Source: Filobasidium wieringae (taxonomy: Eukaryota > Basidiomycota > Tremellomycetes > Filobasidiales > Filobasidiaceae). From it: a DNA stretch of 64,000 bases. Shown here one piece after another: positions 59,726 to 64,000 of this stretch. Position 1 is the stretch's first letter. Every line of letters begins with the position of its first letter. The notes beneath the pieces were generated by a model that was not told the DNA's origin, searched no databases, and saw nothing but the letters and a program-made list of their open reading frames with translations. Location: the NCBI GenBank assembly GCA_001600055.1, contig BCIV01000021.1:14290-78289 (forward strand). Reading direction: 5' to 3'. The position numbers and the translations under genes are program-made.

Positions 59726-60269
59726 ATGTCGAATGCACCCATGATGGCGAAACGCAAACCCATTATAGCCTTGAGCACAATTTTATACCTGGCGTCACAG
59801 CTTCCTATCGCCTCCGCACAGTACAGTTATCCGTATGGACGCAGAAGATCGAGCGGTTGGAGAAACATTTATATCGTGGCTATCGTCATTGTGAGTGGAT
59901 TCCTTAACCATATGAAGCGCTCTGCTCTGATCTTACAGCCTCTGGGTGGAAATGGCTCAGCCACTTGTTTTCCTGCTAGTAGGCGTCCTGTTCTGGACGT
60001 TTGTTTTAAGAGCCATCCTACGACGTAGGCGTCAGTCTAACAACCTTCCGATGCACAATCCCTCGGCGCAGTACCCCGACGCCCAGTACGGCAATACAAA
60101 CCCTTACGTAGCTCCAAACAATGGTCACAACGGATATGCTTATGGACAACAGAATATGACTCAATATCCTCAGCAGTCTTATGTGGCTCCGGAGAATAAT
60201 GGAAACACGTACGGAGCTGGACAGCAGCAATACGCTCCGCCTCCGGGCAAACCCCCACACGGGATGTGA
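59726..60269 (+). CDS. RCR-type membrane protein (chitin deposition / Congo red resistance family)
   Basis: Two exons (59726-59890 and 59961-60269) give 157 residues. A signal peptide is visible (IALSTILYLASQLPIASA), followed by a short Tyr/Arg-rich ectodomain (QYSYPYGRRRSSGW), a TM segment formed across the intron (IYIVAIVIPLVFLLVGVLFW) and a basic stop (RAILRRRRQ). The cytosolic tail is rich in Pro, Gln, Asn and Tyr and ends QYAPPPGKPPHGM. This layout is that of Rcr1/Rcr2, ER and endosomal proteins of yeast that affect chitin deposition and cargo trafficking. A nearer acceptor (59940) would break the frame, so 59960 was chosen. Convergent with SNX3. Confidence 0.75.
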
Positions 60270-60416
60270 GCTTGGCGACTACAGACTGCATCTTCAGCAA
60301 GCTATCATTAACAACAAATCACGACTTTACACTGTGCCCAACACGCCATTACCATCATCTTTCGACCGCTGCTTGTTGTAATATCTAAACAATACACGTA
60401 TATATCATATCAACAT

Positions 60417-61797
60417 TCAAGACCAACGCGATTTCTCCCATTGCGGATCTGTTATATCAAGCCTAGCGAGTCAAGACGAGCCCAGCTTTGTGTGTATCAG
60501 AAGCTTACCCTGCAAGAATGCACATAGAACTTTCGATCCAGTTTGAAGAAGTGGATGACCGGCGACGATTTCCAGGAATCGCTGTAACGCCGCCTGCCGT
60601 TTGTCTATCAGATCTTCTGAAAAGCGGTTGGTGAACACCTATCGTAACGATTGTACAGATAAGTTGAACTCCGATGAGTCACTCATTCTCCATGCTACGA
60701 GCACTGACCTTTCCAGGTAAAGTTGGAATGTTCACCCGAGTACTTTCTCTCTCGAGAATATCCCGGAAAGCCTCAAAATCGCTGTAGCGCCTCCTCACTA
60801 CAGATGTCGTAAGTTTGAATGCCGGAATATTGGTCTGCAATCGCATTTCACAAGGCACGGCCTCAGCGGAATATTCAGAGGTCCGCTAGTAGCATTCCAC
60901 AGCCTCACCTTCGTTAAGATTTCATAATCCGTATACATCTTCCTTCCAACGCCTACACAGTCCTCGTAGTCAATTAGATCTCGATTCGTAATAATCGGAT
61001 CGAGAGGGAAACCAACTCGCCGTGCGTTTGTGGGTTGCGAACTTCGATCTCTAGAAAGGATTCTGGTGGGGCATACATCTCGTCAAACTAAGGGAGACTT
61101 AGTTTGATAGACAGGTCAGTGTGCGCAAGAAGATGGACTAACTGTCTGGGGTTTCGTGTAAGCCTTTCCAAAGTCCGAAAAGGTCCTCGCGAACGGCGAG
61201 TGATTGACCTCGACTGTTTGATTGAAATCAGCGATACCCATAGATCACAGCCATGCATCGACATACTGGCAGGCGAGCCAGGACCCGGTACGTATTGCTC
61301 TGGGAACGATCGGGATATGAGCCACTATAGCATGATGGTACAAAGCCTGACGCCTTACCGCCTCGGCGCTGGGGTATTGATTGGGAGGACTCGCCCCGAC
61401 CCGCTAGAGGCCGCTGTAGTTGCTGGTTCGATGGAAGCCTCTGAAAGTGTGGAGGCAGTGCAGAAGATCGCTGTTGAGACTGTTCTTGTTGCAAGCGTTC
61501 GCTTTGGGGTTGAGGTAAAGTATATGACGGGTTTCGAAACGGAGATGGATGCTGAGAAGATGGACTCGCCAAATGAGTCGGTATCGGTTGATGATTCTGA
61601 TTGACCGAGTTAGGGGAACCTGAGCTATTCTCAAAACCTCCCGAAGGGTTTCCCGTCTCGTGTGTTTGCTCTCCTGGCTGGTTGTTGTAATAATCATTCC
61701 AATTAGGTTGGGCTGCGTGGGTCGGAGTCGACGCCCATGGTGACGCTTGGAAGGGTGATGCTCTTCCGTTATAATTGCCTGTATTGTACGACTGCAT
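60417..61797 (-). CDS. SNX3: Sorting nexin Snx3/Grd19 (PX domain)
   Basis: PX-domain protein that binds PI3P and sorts cargo from endosomes to the Golgi with retromer. The start exon (61797 to about 61350) encodes a Gln/Pro/Ser-rich leader ([20 protein letters not shown]). The domain exon begins [20 protein letters not shown], followed by [14 protein letters not shown]. Further exons give [56 protein letters not shown] and [17 protein letters not shown], and a last exon ends [10 protein letters not shown]. The PI3P-contacting RRYSDF and PGK-FTNRF are intact. The join between leader and domain exon was not fully resolved (a small extra exon near 61100-61330 seems needed), so the N-terminal third is less certain. 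Confidence 0.88.
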
Positions 61798-62216
61798 CTC
61801 TGCTCCACTTCACAATAGTCCAAACAGACTGCTGACAAGCGAAGTTTTATTGACGATGAGGAAGATTGTACTTTCAATCACGAAGCAAGACCTTGATTAC
61901 GACGACGAGGATGATGATGCGATAGCCGAGGCTGGAGATAGGGATTATGCATTTTGAGACAACGGTCTTCTCAGCCTATGCGGTTTTACCAAAGCGATGC
62001 CTCATTGCGAATTTGTGTGTTATGGATATTGTGGAGGCTACCTTTCATGTTAGCTGTTTGCCTGGTTGACCACCTTCACATCGCTTATCAAGCTTACTAC
62101 CAGTATTGAAAGCAGCGGACCACGTCTACCAGTCTTTGAAGCGTGTCAAACAAGGCTTTCATAGTGCTTTCACCCCACTTGATTCCTCAGCTGGAAATTT
62201 GTAACACCGTCGCAAC
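61798..62216. other. Divergent promoter region
   Basis: Between SNX3 (-) and the ankyrin gene (+). A GA/GAT-rich stretch (GACGACGAGGATGATGATGCG) near 61900 gives a short acidic ORF but no gene is supported. Confidence 0.4.
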
Positions 62217-63177
62217 ATGCCTAGCGTCACAGATACAGGCAAGAATCTCTGGATCGCTTCTAGTGACGGAGATCTAGAAAGAGTGAAGGTAGGCAAGCAT
62301 GTTCAGTCGAATCGTACCTATCTGGGATCGCTGATATCTTCTGCCTGATCGTAGCACCTTATAGAACACCAGGGTAGGTTGTCGAGGATACACAGCGAGA
62401 TTCGATGCCTGTCTGAGCATCAGTTATCTACAAGGTCTCTCTCCTAATGAAAAAGACGATAATACGTATACACCCATGTCAGTAAATTCCGAAGCACATC
62501 TTGTACCATCGCTTATCTTATCACTTATTTTCTGGCGATAGGCATGCAGCAGCATCGTACGGTCATTTAGAGCTGCTAGAATATCTCATCGAAAAGGGCG
62601 GCGATATCAATATTACAGATGAAGACGGTGATACGCCACTTTTCACTGTGGAAAATGTCGACACAGCGAGATGGATGGTCGATCATGGAGCTAATTACGA
62701 CATGAAGAATAACGAAGGTCAAACAGTAAGTCGCCTTGAGAGCCTTTCCGAATTCGGCGTGTTTGTGCTAACAATCTAATGCAGCCGGCAGAGTATCTGT
62801 TTGAAGACCACCCCGAAGCCGCTGTATACCTACAGTCACTGCTCGTAGGTGCTGGCCGAGCTCCTCAGATCCTGACCGTTCGCGAGCTCGATCCATCTAC
62901 ACAATCAACCGAGTCCGCGTACCAAACGGAGCGGCTATCTTCCCAACTGACTGACGATCTTATGGCTCAAACAAGTGAGATCATGGAACGCGCAGAACGA
63001 GACGGGACGGATCCAGAAGAAGAGTTGCGAGAGATTGTCAGTCGAGCCGTCTTGCAGGGGTGGAGGGGTGCTGGTGTAGGATCCGAGATTCCCGAAACTG
63101 GGGAACACGTAACGAATAATATTGCTGAGATGGAGGGCGCTGCGGAACCGGATAGTAAACGTTCGCGGAACGATTGA
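62217..63177 (+). CDS. Ankyrin-repeat protein
   Basis: About 235 residues from five exons: start MPSVTDTGKNLWIASSDGDL (62217-62288), a tiny exon HLIEHQ near 62351-62369, then GLSPNEKDDNTYTPM (about 62433-62481), HAAASYGHLELLEYLIEKGG (from about 62542), and a last exon from about 62785. Three ankyrin repeats are visible; the best is TPMHAAASYGHLELLEYLIE and GGDINITDEDGDTPLF. The C-terminal half is acidic and helical and ends in a basic KRSRND. Resembles small fungal ankyrin proteins of unknown role; the substrate or partner is not known. Confidence 0.75.
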
Positions 63178-63275
63178 AGGTGGGATCCAGCCGGTAGTCG
63201 TTGTATTAACTTCCAGTTCCGATGAGATGTCTTGCCATTTTACCAAGCCGCATGCTGTAAGACGCTTCCCCTAAT

Positions 63276-64000
63276 TCAGTCCAGTTCATCGAAATCGCCA
63301 TATCGCTCTCTCAGGGCCGCTTGCTCGTCCGATCGAATCTCTGCTTTCAATGTCCGAGCCAGGACGATCAGTCGAATGGTGAATCTTTCGGATATCGTTA
63401 CATGTTCAGGCGATCGCTCCGGGTGCAAGACGCTAGTCCAAAGAGCAGCTGTATCTAGGCGAACGCGTAGCTTGTTGATTCTACGGTAATGTTCAGCTGT
63501 CGCTTCGCACAGCAAAGTGACGGACGAAGGACCGCTTTCGACGACTTGGTCTGCAAACCAGTCGAAATGATCTGATAAGAGCTCCTCCATGATTGATGCG
63601 ATACCATCTATCAAAGCGTCTTGCTCTATCCGATTTGGCAGTATGAATGCGCCAGTAGCAAGCTGATAATATGACATGACAGGCATTGTAGCATGTCTTT
63701 ATAGAGCGAGTGATCACGTCTGCTTACATGAGAGAGCAAGCTTCCTGCTTGGGTGCGACAATTACTGTCTCTGATGCTTTCGGACAGAGCTAATAATGGC
63801 AGGTGGAGTTCCCTGAATCTGGCCTCCTGGTCATTGGAGAATACCGGAAGCTGTGCCAGGAATAAGGGTGAGTAAGCTATGAGGCGACTATGTCAATAAG
63901 TATTGATCACAGGGCAGTCATTTGGAAGTACTCACCGGGAGAATTATGCGCTGACTGATCTTTTATGTCCTGGTCCCAAACATCTAACAGCCAAGTTAGA
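63276..64000 (-). CDS. Unknown protein, 3' part (continues beyond the window)
   Basis: C-terminal part of a minus-strand gene that enters from the right edge. Exons can be joined as about 64000-63936 (TWLLDVWDQDIKDQ), about 63890-63727 (FLAQLPVFSNDQEARF, LALSESIRDSNC) and about 63665-63276 (LATGAFILPNRIEQDALIDG, SIMEELLSDHFDWFADQVVE, RINKLRVRLDTAALW). The segments are helical and soluble. No domain recognised. The stop lies at 63276-63278, about 100 bases from the stop of the convergent ankyrin gene. Confidence 0.55.

Noticed and set aside
1..64000. CRISPR arrays, operons, prophage
   Set aside because: The window is intron-rich eukaryotic DNA; no regularly spaced repeat-spacer pattern was seen, and the only regular repeats are the minisatellite and transposon subterminal repeats.

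Overview
This window looks like nuclear DNA of a basidiomycete yeast, most likely a tremellomycete related to Cryptococcus or Kwoniella. The genes are dense and split by many short introns (mostly 55-80 nt, GTNNGT...YAG). Exons as small as 6 and 8 nt are needed to keep reading frames. Protein features (RCR-type membrane protein, She3-like coiled coil, BAR protein starting MSWGGFKKA, bifunctional tryptophan synthase) are fungal, and the CCCCTAA repeat near the left edge fits the TTAGGGG-type telomere unit of this group. Species was not determined. All gene models were spliced by eye; exon edges were checked by frame closure, not by transcripts.

Layout. 1-700: a 105-bp tandem repeat followed by four interstitial telomere units, which suggests a subtelomeric or rearranged edge. 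0.7-2.7 kb: arrestin-like gene (-). 2.7-6.6 kb: gene-poor. 6.7-9.4 kb: phenol-hydroxylase-type FAD monooxygenase (+). 9.8-12.6 kb: TRP5 (+) with two TGACTC sites upstream. 12.8-19.3 kb: membrane proteins, namely a small multi-TM protein (-), a single-TM surface protein (+), a NIPA-type magnesium transporter (-) and another small multi-TM protein (-). 21.2-31.4 kb: She3-like coiled-coil protein (+), a large TM protein (+), a 1248-residue Ser-rich protein (-) with a GC-rich minisatellite upstream, and an unknown protein (+). 32.8-34.8 kb: a kinase-like gene broken by an in-frame stop. 35.7-44.1 kb: mS33-like protein (-), ribosomal protein eS10 (+), amidohydrolase-like protein (+), GFA-family protein (-) and VPS18 (-). 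44.5 kb: a probable intron-containing tRNA-Ala(AGC) with a Pol III terminator.

45.2-57.3 kb is a nest of transposable elements. A multi-intron hAT transposase gene carries a solo LTR in one exon (5-bp target duplication GTTCT). It is cut at its 3' side by a rearranged copia-type element whose two 229-bp LTRs lie in inverted orientation. A second, decayed copia element follows on the opposite strand, and its downstream LTR holds a 514-bp non-autonomous hAT-type element with an 8-bp target duplication. A 100-N gap inside the first copia element is flanked by about 1 kb that appears identical on both sides, as expected from an unmerged contig overlap.

57.8-64 kb returns to housekeeping genes: the BAR protein Rvs161/Hob3 (+), an RCR-type membrane protein (+), sorting nexin SNX3 (-), an ankyrin-repeat protein (+) and the 3' part of an unknown gene (-). 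VPS18, SNX3 and Hob3 all act in endosomal or membrane trafficking, but nothing shows that they are co-regulated. The most unusual signal is the hAT transposase gene: almost all of its introns are packed with the short motif TTTGAAC/GTTCAAA while its exons largely lack it.
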